In this document: in pieces, positions 51,700-61,144 of the stretch
Position numbering within the stretch: position 1 is the stretch's first letter
How the letters are laid out: every line of letters starts with the position of its first letter
NCBI GenBank assembly: GCA_944325415.1
Contig: CALUZW010000003.1
Span: 62,001 to 126,000, forward strand
Direction of reading: 5' to 3'
DNA length: 64,000 bases
DNA from: an uncultured Bacteroidales bacterium
GTDB taxonomy: Bacteria > Bacteroidota > Bacteroidia > Bacteroidales > UBA11471
Notes under the pieces: generated by a model
Databases searched by the model: none
What the model saw: the letters and a program-made list of their open reading frames with translations, nothing else
What the model was told of the DNA's origin: nothing
Program-made: the position numbers and the translations under genes

Positions 51700-54027
51700 T
51701 TAGTAAACGACCGATTTAGCCTCTTTGCCGGCTTTGATGTAATATACACCGTGAGCGGGCAGAGTGAGGGTGGCGGTACCGTTGACAACGGCTTTCTGAG
51801 CGAGCAGCGAACCGTTGGCAGCATAAAGTTCAACCGTAGCGGCTTGAACATTGCTTACCGTTACCTCTTCACCGTTCTGGGCGATAGCCAGTGCGGCAAC
51901 CTCGGCCTGAGCCTCTTCGATGGCAGAACCACCAGCCTCGGCTACAACCTTGATGTTACCGATGAACTGATAGGTATAGTATTTTCTCGATACGGGCCAG
52001 CCGTTAGCGTCCTTATCGGTTCCGGCCATACCCGGACCTACGATGGGAGAGTCAACATCACCGATCCAGCGTACATATACGGCATCCTGGTTTTCGGCAG
52101 CAGCAGGCAGGGTAGCGATAGCATCGCGCCATGCGTCGCCCACAGAGTCGATAGTAACGGTGGTAAGGGTGTTCCAGGTAGCATTATCGAGCGAGTACTC
52201 CATCTTCGTGGTCTTGTGCATACGGGCTTCGGCCAGGAGGACGGCAGAAACTTTCACACCGGTCATGCCTTTGGTCGAGAACTTGATGTAGTAGTAGTCG
52301 GGGTTAGCGCAGCAAGCCTTGGTAAGCTCTTCGTTATATCCGGCAGCAGCCTCTTCTTGTTCAACGACAACAGAGTCGAGACGGGTACGCAACAGTCCGG
52401 CCATGAAGAGTACGGGTTCTGCACTACCATTGTAGATATAAGCTTTGTTGTTACGGGTCTGAGCGAAAGTCGTATCGGCATAGGTTACGCCATCGGCCGA
52501 GTGTTCAACAGTCATAATACCAAGTTGTCCTACGTTTTCGGCATTGGCTGCGTGATTAGCAGCAAACGGCAACGTCAGATTCTTGGTGGTACCATCTTTG
52601 AGTTGGCAGAAGTCCCACAACATTTCATAGTCAGCCGAAACAACATTGGCGGTAAGATTCAAATCGCCGGTGAGGGTGATGGTACGGTTCATTTCGCTCA
52701 CACCGTCGCTCCAACCCATAAAGGTATTCAGGCCGTCGTGGAGGTCAACGCTTATCGTGATTTCGTCACCTACGAAATAAATGGCTTTCTCGGGTTGTAC
52801 GGTAACCGATGCCGTGGTAGAACCAGCGATAGCTACATTGACAGCGGCTTTGGTGGGGAACTCATCAATATACCATCTGCCATCACCAATATATGTGGGA
52901 TTGCCGTCGATATCGGCACCTGCGGTGTATACTTTATACGATTTCAGGAGCGAGAAATCTTTGTTGTATCTGTCATAGAAATCGTCCCATGCCAATTCGG
53001 CGGTAGCCATCGTGTAGTTTTCGGTGGTATCGGCCGAGAGCCAAGTGTATTCGCCGGTATCAGCATCTTTATTGTTACCGGCACTCCATGATTTATAACC
53101 CTCGATAACGTTGTTGGCTCCATAAATCATTCCGTAGGTACATTTGAGGATCGTCGGCTGAGAAGTCGCAGCGATATTCAAGTCATCGGTCCAATCAGGA
53201 TAGAGGAACATGTTGTTGTTGACATTGAAAGTCGACGCCATACCCATATAGTTTGCCACATCAATAGCTGCATAACCGTCAGATGCTACCATAACAGTAT
53301 TGTTTTCAAATGTAACAGTACCATCGGAACGACCGGTCTCATCTGTAATATACCCCATTGTAAAAATGGCTTTCAGGTAGGGCATATCATAGAAAGTATT
53401 GTTACGGAATACTACCTCGATAGGTACTTGTCCGAAATAAACACACGGCCAACGGTTACCCGATGTAACGTTGGCATCATACACGCGACAGTTGACCATT
53501 TCGAAATAATTGATCGAACCGCCTTCCATGTATGCACCATTCTCGTCTTTGGGAGGAACCGAACGATACAACGTACGAGGATAATTGGTAATATCGCAGT
53601 TACGGAAAGCCAAGGTATCCATATCAACATATTTACCATTAAAGTAGAAAATCTGGCCCGAGGTCGCGGTATTACCGCTTGTATATTGAATATTCAGATT
53701 CTCAAAGATCATACTCAAATCACTACCAGGTTCGGTTCCAGCTTCTGCATCGAAACGCATTTGAACAATAGGACGAAAATCGGTCGGCACACCGATAATC
53801 CAGAATTTACCGGCGGTAGGCACGGTCTTGTATGTTCCACTAGAAATAACTACGTCAGGACTCTCTGGATTAACGAAAATAGTGTCCATAGCGCCTTGTG
53901 TACGACTTAACGAACTTAACGCCGTCTTAAATTCTGCTGATGTCGTCACTACCCAGCTGTCAGCAGCAGCCTGGAAGGATAGTGCAGTTGCCATGAAGGC
54001 AGCAGCAAGTGTAAAGATTTTTTTCAT
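51700..54027 (-). CDS. Secreted beta-helix (DUF4957/pectate-lyase-like) protein with C-terminal sorting-like domain
   Basis: The 775-residue protein starts at the ATG at 54027, giving a signal peptide that ends near 'QAAAD' (residue 23); the longer frame starts just upstream of the promoter's transcription start region. Residues about 25-370 look like a right-handed parallel beta-helix ('FENLNIQYTSG', 'FRNNTFYDM', 'FENNTVMVAS'). An InlB-repeat-like module lies at about 408-462 ('FMGWSDGVSEMNRTITLTGDL'), then a discoidin-like region, and a C-terminal ~65-residue domain ('TVELYAANGSLL ... HGVYYIKAG') resembling DUF6383 or a type IX sorting domain. No catalytic residues are evident. It is the last gene of the FAS1/SusCD locus, with its own promoter. 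Confidence 0.82.
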   Translation of the reverse strand: MKKIFTLAAAFMATALSFQAAADSWVVTTSAEFKTALSSLSRTQGAMDTIFVNPESPDVVISSGTYKTVPTAGKFWIIGVPTDFRPIVQMRFDAEAGTEPGSDLSMIFENLNIQYTSGNTATSGQIFYFNGKYVDMDTLAFRNCDITNYPRTLYRSVPPKDENGAYMEGGSINYFEMVNCRVYDANVTSGNRWPCVYFGQVPIEVVFRNNTFYDMPYLKAIFTMGYITDETGRSDGTVTFENNTVMVASDGYAAIDVANYMGMASTFNVNNNMFLYPDWTDDLNIAATSQPTILKCTYGMIYGANNVIEGYKSWSAGNNKDADTGEYTWLSADTTENYTMATAELAWDDFYDRYNKDFSLLKSYKVYTAGADIDGNPTYIGDGRWYIDEFPTKAAVNVAIAGSTTASVTVQPEKAIYFVGDEITISVDLHDGLNTFMGWSDGVSEMNRTITLTGDLNLTANVVSADYEMLWDFCQLKDGTTKNLTLPFAANHAANAENVGQLGIMTVEHSADGVTYADTTFAQTRNNKAYIYNGSAEPVLFMAGLLRTRLDSVVVEQEEAAAGYNEELTKACCANPDYYYIKFSTKGMTGVKVSAVLLAEARMHKTTKMEYSLDNATWNTLTTVTIDSVGDAWRDAIATLPAAAENQDAVYVRWIGDVDSPIVGPGMAGTDKDANGWPVSRKYYTYQFIGNIKVVAEAGGSAIEEAQAEVAALAIAQNGEEVTVSNVQAATVELYAANGSLLAQKAVVNGTATLTLPAHGVYYIKAGKEAKSVVY

Positions 54028-54062
54028 ACTCTGATGTTTTTTATGGTTAGATATTTCGCAAC

Positions 54063-54095
54063 CCTCATCTTCGCTTTTTGATAGCAAAGATGAGG
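54063..54095 (-). other. Hairpin at the start of the beta-helix mRNA leader
   Basis: CCTCATCTT (54063-54071) pairs with AAGATGAGG (54087-54095), with two more GC pairs inside. It lies a few nt after the predicted transcription start and ~35 nt before the ATG. There is no T-tract, so it is not a plain terminator. Confidence 0.5.
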
Positions 54096-54108
54096 ATTTT
54101 GATTTTTA

Positions 54109-54139
54109 CAAAGGTAGGCAAATAATTTAAACCGACAAG
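54109..54139 (-). promoter_or_regulatory. Promoter of the beta-helix gene
   Basis: On the - strand CTTG (54136-54139), a 19-nt spacer and TACCTTTG (54109-54116) give one of the best Bacteroides promoter matches in the window. Confidence 0.65.
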
Positions 54140-54151
54140 AAGTTTTAAAGA

Positions 54152-55945
54152 TTAATTACCCGACAAATTCCAATCTATAAAATAATTATTGGCTATGGCA
54201 GCCCGAACTTTCGCCTGCATGGCCGGCGAATATTTCGGAGCGATACGGTTAGACACAATGGTATCAGCCTGGGCATCACCGGCAGCTTTATAACGCTCGG
54301 CCATCTTACAGAGGTAACTGTAAGACTTTCCTTCGCCCGTGTATTCGAGCAAGTACTCGTCGGCCAAAGCGAGGTCATAGATTTTGATACGTTCTTCTTC
54401 GGTGATGGCACGTTTTACACCGTTGGCATCGGTTACATAGAAGTTTCCGTCTTCATCGGGCACGGGCAAATCATACTCCTTACCCAGGGCACAACCTACT
54501 ATACCCACATTTCCATAACCGCCAGATGTTCCAAACCAAGAGTTATACCGGGCGTCCCAACCATCTTCAACAGGCACACCGTCGACACGACCTTCGGCAA
54601 ACTCGTTTTCAAGACCGTTATTGAGAATGGTCTTGGTCTGGTGCCAGTTGCCCAGGTGGTTTTCAGCCTCGGCCAGGAGGAAGTGATAGTCGTGGCCACG
54701 ATAGAGAATAATGGTGGGTTGTATCTCAAAGATGTTGGTACGCAGATACTCGGGAGAGGTTCCACCCTTACGGCTGTAATAGTACTTGGTGAAGGCAATC
54801 GAACCGTTAATGGGATACATGGTCAACAATTGGGTGTAGCTACGGATATCTGTCTCGACATAAGAATCCATACCGTATTGAGACGGTTGCAGATAGAAAC
54901 CATCGCCGGGATAAGCCGGGCAGAAATATTGTACCAAACGGTTGCGCTGACCGTTGTCATAGTCGTACATGATACCACAGATAAGTTGATAGTCGTAACC
55001 CACCTGCTCGGAGAAGAAGATATTATAATAATTATGCGTCAGAGGGATGCAAAGATTATAATAGTAGTCAGGTGTTTTATCGGAAGGTACCGAACCATCT
55101 ACATTGAGATAAAGGTTGTTGAGGTATTCCAGAATATTATCGCGAATCCACAGCCAATCGGCCTGATTATTCGTGTATGAAGCTCTCCACGACATCAGTT
55201 CGGCACGCATGAGCAACCAGGGCGGGGTAAGATAGTTCCAATAATCATAGGCTGTGTTCTGCGTCTCGGGATCAATCCATGCAGGCCAGTCCATTACCAA
55301 ATCTGCGGCAAAATGATTTCCATTGTCAAGAGTAATGCCGTTATCAAGCATCTCTATACACTTGTTTGCAACTTCAAGCATGGAATTGAGTGGAGTAAAT
55401 GTAGTTGCATCGGAAAGATCTTTGATCTCCTCCAAAGCATCATCGAAATATACCGCTTTTCCATATATGCGACCCAATGTATAATAGGCCCACACTTTGA
55501 TGCGGAGGGCACTGCTGACCAATTTGGGGAAGTCGGCCGCAGCGGTTTCGCTCATAGAAGAGCCAATCTTTGTCTGATACTCGGACATTTTGTCGAAATA
55601 ATCATTGCAGGCAGTGATTATCTCGTAATAGCAGGTAGGATCGGCATACTCGTTACCATCGGTAGGCTCATAATTATAAATATCCTGCAAAGCAACCGGT
55701 GCATTCGGTGCAATTTCGAGGAAATTGCACCGTGTATCGGTCAGGAATATGGGATGATCACCGGCATTCTGCATACGGGTTATAATACCCAAGAATCCGC
55801 GGTACATCTCATTTTCACTAGATATATAATCGTTGACATTGAGAATATTGTCAGGATCGGTATCGAAAAAGTCATCACACGCCGTAGTGAACATAGCCAT
55901 TACGGCAGTCAGGCTCAACAGGGAATATCGAAATATACGTTTCAT
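54152..55945 (-). CDS. SusD/RagB-family lipoprotein
   Basis: The 597-residue protein has a lipobox 'FTTAC' with Cys23, then 'DDFFDTDPDNILNVNDYISSENEMYRGFLGI', a typical SusD start. 'HDYHFLLAEAENHLGNW' matches the conserved C-terminal segment, although the usual final 'ERxxELxxEGxRWxDLxR' is replaced by divergent sequence. It is longer than the average SusD. It lies 6 nt after the divergent susC and should be its surface partner. Confidence 0.88.
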   Translation of the reverse strand: MKRIFRYSLLSLTAVMAMFTTACDDFFDTDPDNILNVNDYISSENEMYRGFLGIITRMQNAGDHPIFLTDTRCNFLEIAPNAPVALQDIYNYEPTDGNEYADPTCYYEIITACNDYFDKMSEYQTKIGSSMSETAAADFPKLVSSALRIKVWAYYTLGRIYGKAVYFDDALEEIKDLSDATTFTPLNSMLEVANKCIEMLDNGITLDNGNHFAADLVMDWPAWIDPETQNTAYDYWNYLTPPWLLMRAELMSWRASYTNNQADWLWIRDNILEYLNNLYLNVDGSVPSDKTPDYYYNLCIPLTHNYYNIFFSEQVGYDYQLICGIMYDYDNGQRNRLVQYFCPAYPGDGFYLQPSQYGMDSYVETDIRSYTQLLTMYPINGSIAFTKYYYSRKGGTSPEYLRTNIFEIQPTIILYRGHDYHFLLAEAENHLGNWHQTKTILNNGLENEFAEGRVDGVPVEDGWDARYNSWFGTSGGYGNVGIVGCALGKEYDLPVPDEDGNFYVTDANGVKRAITEEERIKIYDLALADEYLLEYTGEGKSYSYLCKMAERYKAAGDAQADTIVSNRIAPKYSPAMQAKVRAAIANNYFIDWNLSGN

Positions 55946-55951
55946 GGTCTA

Positions 55952-58900
55952 TTAGAAATTTAAATTAAATCCGACTTTAATGGTGATAGGCAGAGCGACC
56001 TTGGCATAATCAAAACCTCTCATGCTTTCGCTATAAGAATAGTTGAACTCGGGATCGCTACCCAGATAATCGGTCAATGTGAAAAGATTCTCTCCTGTTA
56101 CATAGATGGTTCCCGACTGACAGAATTTCAACATCTTGTTGTCGAAGTGGAAGGCCAGTGTGAGAGCACGCAACTTGAAGTAGGAAGCATCTTCTATCCA
56201 ACGGTCGGAGAAAATATTGTTGCCCGAGGGATCTCCATAAGCAGCACGAGGCATATCGGTCGTCTGGTCCTCTACCTGCCAGCGGTTGAGCACAGCCGTC
56301 GACTGGTTATAGAAGGTCGACATCGACTCGGTCTGACGACGCAATGCATTGTAAGCCTTGTTTCCGACAGAATAACCGAAGTCGGCTTTGAGAGAAATCC
56401 ATTTATAACGGAACGTGGTACTTACACCACCAAAGAAATCGGGAGTAGCCGAGCCGAGCGATACGCGGTCGTCGTCGTTGATAATACCGTCTTTGTTTTG
56501 GTCGATGAAACGTACATCACCAGCCTGATAAGCTTTACCCGATGAATTTTTAAGGCCGGCAGCCTCGGCCTCAGCCGTGGTGGCATATACACCGTTGGTC
56601 TGGAAACCATAGAATTCATAGGGAGAACTGCCTACCCGAGTGATGACTTGTGCATCGTCTTCGTTATAGGCGGTAAACTCGATAATGTCTTCGGTCTGGG
56701 TATTTCCCAACGACTCTACCTTACTCTTCACCGTTGCTAAATTACCCGAGATAGACCAGTCGAAATTCTTGGTGTGTACGGGGTTGAGACGCAACGACAA
56801 CTCATATCCCTGAGAAGAAATAGAGGCCGTATTGTCATAATAAAGCGACGAACCATAGACAGCCGAGATGTTGCGGTCGAGCAACAGATCGTAGGAGTTG
56901 GCATAAAAATAATTAAACTGCATATCGAGCAGATGCTTGAAGAGCGATACATCAAGAGCAGCGTCGAATTGCGTCTTCTTTTCCCATTCGAGACGTGTAT
57001 TGGGCACGTTGGAACGAACAATGGCACCCACGTTGAAGAGGTTCGATGTCAAATAATAGTTCTTGGCATAATTCGACGAGAAGCGGCTGTTACCCGTCAA
57101 GCTCACCTCGGCCGAGAGATTCATAATATCAATCCAGGAAGGAAGGGCACCCGTATTGGCGGCAAAGAACGTAAGGCCAGCCGAGGGGAAGAATCCAAAG
57201 CGCGGGGCATCTACACCAGAAACAGAGGTTCCGTCGATAGAGAGATTTGCCATGGCTTTCACCAAGTGGTTGAAGGTGTAGTCGGCATGCAGATAGTAGC
57301 TAAGCCACTTCCATTCGTCGTTGATACCGTCGATAACACGTTCGTCAAGGTCATCGGCAAGCGTTTTATAATTATCGTTGGCGGTATTGTAACCCGACTC
57401 GAAGTCATACTCAAAGCTCTTGGTAATGAAACGGAGACCGCCATAAGCCTTGAAGTCGTGGATATTACCAAATACTTTCTGGTACATGGCATTGGCACCA
57501 TAGAAGTAAGACGATTGCTCGCGCACACCCTTGCTCACATAGTTAAAGCCGGTACCGTAAAGTTGAGGTACAATAGCTCTGTCGGTAACACCGGGAACGA
57601 AAAGAGACTCCTCGGTATAATCGTAATAGATATTCAACATACCGGTGATGGTCCAGTTCTCCGTGGGGCGCCAGTTAAGTCCGGCACGCACATTCACATC
57701 GTAAATCTTATCATCACCTTCTACCGTTTCGACCAGAGCCAAGGGGTTACTTACATTATCGTAAGCATACTTGGGATTGGCATTAACATTCCAGCCATTA
57801 TACGTTGCATAACTGGGAAGCAAATTTCCATTCATTTCCCGGGTATAAGGATAGAGATTGGGCATCATAAAACTCGAAGCCAAAATAGGATTGGTCTCCT
57901 CTTTCATGCCTTGCTCCTGCAAGTTACTGGTAATGTAAGCCAAGTTCACATTGGTGAAGATGTCGACCCAACGGCTAACCATAACACTTGAATTGATCAA
58001 CGTATGGAAGCGCTGCGTCGAAGTATTGTCAATAACACCACCTTCATTGGTATATCCAAAAGAGATATTATACTTGGCAATCTCATCACCACCTTCAACG
58101 CGGAAGATGTTGTCCGTTACAAAAGCGTTGCGAGATATTTCCTTGGTCCAGTCAATATCGTTGTCGAAAAGATAGCTGTAACTATTCACACCCGGATTGA
58201 GGAAGGGATAGTCGGCCCGCAAATCGGCTGCACTCGAATAGCGTGTCATACCGATATCCTGCAAATAGTTTTTAAACTGCGAAGCATTCATCATGGGAAT
58301 ACCTTGCTGCGGCATACTCACGCCATAACTTCCCGTGAAAGAAACTCGGGTATTGAGGTTATCCGAAGTAGCTTGCTGGGTCTCTATGAGAATGACACCA
58401 TTCGAGCCCAACGAGCCGTACAACGAAGCCTCAGCACCTTTGAGAGCAGTGATGCTTTTGATATCGTTGGCATTGTATCCGAAAAGTGCGTCGCGCGAAT
58501 AGCCATTGAGTACACCCGATACATCGGAGTTATAGAGGTAGGGTATACCGTTAATCACCAGCAAAGGAGCATTTTCGGCATTCAACGTGTGAATACCACG
58601 CATATTAAAGAAAGCACCTTCGCCCGGCATACCGCTCTTCTTGATTACCTGCAAACCCGAAATCTCGTCTTGCCAACCCAAATCGGCCGAGATGGTATTT
58701 TTCATATCCCGACGATTGAGCGAAGCATTTACGGCACTGCGGTTATCACGGCGTTCACTGTAAAAAGGATATTGGGTGGTACCGGAATAATCGGTAAAAT
58801 TTTCTGGCACCAATATAATTTCACGAGGAATAACGCCCTTTTTCAAGGGATATTCACGAGTATAGAATCCACCGGCGACAATACGTAAAGTTCCTTTTGT

Positions 58901-59101
58901 CAGGTCGGTTGACAATTCAAATATACCATGCTCATCGGATACTACCGAGCTCGATGTTCCAACCACCGAAACGATGGCTCCTTGCAACGGGGTGTTATCG
59001 GTGCTCACAATCCGAGATTTGATGACGGTACCCTTTTGTGCGAAAACGGGTATGGCCGACATCAGAAGTATAATAACAAGAAAATTATATATTCTTCTCA
59101 T
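55952..59101 (-). CDS. Divergent SusC/RagA-like TonB-dependent receptor
   Basis: The 1049-residue outer-membrane protein has a signal peptide ending 'PVFAQ', a carboxypeptidase-regulatory-like domain (about 24-100), a plug with 'FNMRGIHTLNAENAPLLVINGIPYLY' and 'LYGSLGSNGVILIETQQ', and a barrel ending in 'IKVGFNLNF'. Unlike the susC at 1180 it lacks the 'VVGYG...TGAVSSV' block before the plug and instead has 'YSGTTQYPFYSERRDNRSAVNASL'. It lies 19 nt after a FAS1 gene and 6 nt before susD. Its ligand is unknown. Confidence 0.9.
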   Translation of the reverse strand: MRRIYNFLVIILLMSAIPVFAQKGTVIKSRIVSTDNTPLQGAIVSVVGTSSSVVSDEHGIFELSTDLTKGTLRIVAGGFYTREYPLKKGVIPREIILVPENFTDYSGTTQYPFYSERRDNRSAVNASLNRRDMKNTISADLGWQDEISGLQVIKKSGMPGEGAFFNMRGIHTLNAENAPLLVINGIPYLYNSDVSGVLNGYSRDALFGYNANDIKSITALKGAEASLYGSLGSNGVILIETQQATSDNLNTRVSFTGSYGVSMPQQGIPMMNASQFKNYLQDIGMTRYSSAADLRADYPFLNPGVNSYSYLFDNDIDWTKEISRNAFVTDNIFRVEGGDEIAKYNISFGYTNEGGVIDNTSTQRFHTLINSSVMVSRWVDIFTNVNLAYITSNLQEQGMKEETNPILASSFMMPNLYPYTREMNGNLLPSYATYNGWNVNANPKYAYDNVSNPLALVETVEGDDKIYDVNVRAGLNWRPTENWTITGMLNIYYDYTEESLFVPGVTDRAIVPQLYGTGFNYVSKGVREQSSYFYGANAMYQKVFGNIHDFKAYGGLRFITKSFEYDFESGYNTANDNYKTLADDLDERVIDGINDEWKWLSYYLHADYTFNHLVKAMANLSIDGTSVSGVDAPRFGFFPSAGLTFFAANTGALPSWIDIMNLSAEVSLTGNSRFSSNYAKNYYLTSNLFNVGAIVRSNVPNTRLEWEKKTQFDAALDVSLFKHLLDMQFNYFYANSYDLLLDRNISAVYGSSLYYDNTASISSQGYELSLRLNPVHTKNFDWSISGNLATVKSKVESLGNTQTEDIIEFTAYNEDDAQVITRVGSSPYEFYGFQTNGVYATTAEAEAAGLKNSSGKAYQAGDVRFIDQNKDGIINDDDRVSLGSATPDFFGGVSTTFRYKWISLKADFGYSVGNKAYNALRRQTESMSTFYNQSTAVLNRWQVEDQTTDMPRAAYGDPSGNNIFSDRWIEDASYFKLRALTLAFHFDNKMLKFCQSGTIYVTGENLFTLTDYLGSDPEFNYSYSESMRGFDYAKVALPITIKVGFNLNF

Positions 59102-59120
59102 AACACTGAATTTTCATAGA

Positions 59121-61139
59121 TTAATAGTTGTTTACTGTCGGTCGCAAGCACCAATGGTACATCATCAATTGTGCTACGTTATTTTTAGAACGGTCGGTCG
59201 TAGTCGATATAATTGAAGCTTGATCGCTCGACTCAACTCGTATGCGGAAGTTACCATCGGAAGGTATATTCACAACGGCCACTTGATAACCATCTGTATC
59301 ATAGGCGATAGACTTGGGGTCGAGTTCAAACCATGCCTGAGCATCAAATCCTTCGGGATAAGTAACCGACAACGGTCCGAAGAAAGTCATTTCCGAGGCA
59401 CCTCCACGGTCGAAGTGGAAGTTAGAGCCCTGTGCCGCCATACTCATATCCTTCACCAGCAAACGATCGTTGAAATAGATACTCAACGAGTAGGTGAGTG
59501 AGTGTTTGAAGCCCATACGCAGGTTATACTCGCCGGCCGGGAGGTTACATTCAACCAAGCCGAAGTTTTTATCGCTCGAATTGTAGAGCAGGCCGTCGTA
59601 CTCAACACTACACAAGTAGTCCGATTCTTTTACACCTGCCGCAAAAGATTCCTGCTGCGGAATAATCAAGGTAAGCGAATCAATACTGTGGGTAAGTGAA
59701 TCGATAGCCACCAACGTGAGCGAATCGGGAGAGGTAATAGCCTGCAACGAATCGAGGGTAACTTCTGCAGAAGCCAAAAGCGTACGACTCTTGTTGAGAG
59801 AATCGACAGCCGTAGCCGACAATATAGCATCTTGTGTAGGTACTGCGGTAAGTACATGATAATACATTGTAGGCAAGGTTTCAGAAAGGGTGAACGGACT
59901 TTGAGCATCATTACAGATAAGAGGGTCGGTCCAGTTGGTCCATCTGAAATATTGTGCTTTCTGAGCATCGCTCATGGCTGCCCATATTTCATAGAAACGG
60001 GCCTTTACACGATAAATGACAACATGGTTGGGTATCTTAAAGTCGGAAAGATAATATACCAGACCATTGCTCAACGTATCGGTTCTCGTCGGGTCTACGA
60101 GTTGTACCGAAGGACGCCAGTAGGCAGAGTCGGAAACGTTATACTCCTCAAGATCTTGCGACTCGTCGATGGTACGAACATAACCTCCAACAGCATAAAA
60201 ATCCGGAGCGCCCGTCATAACCTCTTCGGGCGAAAGACGACGATTGGAAAAACATGCCTCTACAATCCATTTTTGGAATTTGGCACTATCCGATGCCGTA
60301 ACAGCTCGATTGAGCCAAATAGGCAGATTGGTATAGGCATCGTTGAGGGCTTTTTCAATCAACGCATTGCTGGGAACAAACATTGTGGTCGTATAATTCT
60401 CCGAACGCATATTCCAATAGGCTACACCATTCTGAGTATAACGGTCCATCAACGTATTACGCACCGAGATAACCGAGTCGGAATAGTAGGTATTACCCAT
60501 ATCATCGACGCCGTCGGGGGTACTGTTTTCTGCATCGAAATACTCTTCTTCATAACTTGCTACCAGGTCTTTAAAGATAGAGTAATCATCGCCAAGAGCC
60601 TGCAAATACTCATATATCGACTCTCGAGGGATAATCGTTCCATCGATATAATAAATATATCCGTTATCGGCTTTTACCTGTTTGTAAAGTTTATACTCGT
60701 CGATATAAATATCTTTATCTCTCAGATAAACGCGAAGATTCTTTTTATCGTAAAGCGTTTCATACCGGGTAAGGATACCGAAGTTCTCGGCAAACTTATC
60801 GGGAGATACCGGCGTATCAGAAATACTATTCTTTACAAATGCCGTATCATTTGAAATCTTAGACATATCAAGATTGTCATTCTCACAAACGACGAGAGTA
60901 TACTGCCCGTCGGAAGGGAGAGACTCAATCATACCGGTTTTTTCAATCAGCTCAGTCATCTCCGACAAAGACGGTTGACTTTGCAGATACGAAACCACAT
61001 CGCCCGAATATACTTCAATATCGGCCGAATTGGAGGCCACGGCTCTAGCATCGTAATGGTCGTCCCATTTATCGGTACACGACACAGCGCAAGCGCACAA
61101 AGCCGACAAAATCAATCCTGTAAATTTATTTGTTCTCAT
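59121..61139 (-). CDS. FAS1 (fasciclin)-domain lipoprotein, second of a tandem pair
   Basis: The 672-residue protein starts at the ATG at 61139 with a lipobox 'CAVSC'; the longer frame adds 13 residues that overlap the preceding gene. At least one FAS1-like domain is visible at about 40-190 ('VVSYLQSQPSLSEMTELIEKTG' and 'YIYYIDGTIIPRESIYEYL'), a second less clear one follows ('TMFVPSNALIEKALNDAY'), and the C-terminal ~180 residues form a beta-sandwich ('LPAGEYNLRMGFKHSLTYSLSIYFNDRLL') of a carbohydrate-binding look. It lies 5 nt after the first FAS1 gene and 19 nt before susC. Confidence 0.8.
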   Translation of the reverse strand: MRTNKFTGLILSALCACAVSCTDKWDDHYDARAVASNSADIEVYSGDVVSYLQSQPSLSEMTELIEKTGMIESLPSDGQYTLVVCENDNLDMSKISNDTAFVKNSISDTPVSPDKFAENFGILTRYETLYDKKNLRVYLRDKDIYIDEYKLYKQVKADNGYIYYIDGTIIPRESIYEYLQALGDDYSIFKDLVASYEEEYFDAENSTPDGVDDMGNTYYSDSVISVRNTLMDRYTQNGVAYWNMRSENYTTTMFVPSNALIEKALNDAYTNLPIWLNRAVTASDSAKFQKWIVEACFSNRRLSPEEVMTGAPDFYAVGGYVRTIDESQDLEEYNVSDSAYWRPSVQLVDPTRTDTLSNGLVYYLSDFKIPNHVVIYRVKARFYEIWAAMSDAQKAQYFRWTNWTDPLICNDAQSPFTLSETLPTMYYHVLTAVPTQDAILSATAVDSLNKSRTLLASAEVTLDSLQAITSPDSLTLVAIDSLTHSIDSLTLIIPQQESFAAGVKESDYLCSVEYDGLLYNSSDKNFGLVECNLPAGEYNLRMGFKHSLTYSLSIYFNDRLLVKDMSMAAQGSNFHFDRGGASEMTFFGPLSVTYPEGFDAQAWFELDPKSIAYDTDGYQVAVVNIPSDGNFRIRVESSDQASIISTTTDRSKNNVAQLMMYHWCLRPTVNNY

Positions 61140-61144
61140 AGTAT

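Noticed and set aside
51473..51703. 76-codon + strand frame between queF and the beta-helix gene
   Set aside because: It contains a terminator palindrome, has a low-complexity basic composition and overlaps the 3' end of the - strand gene.
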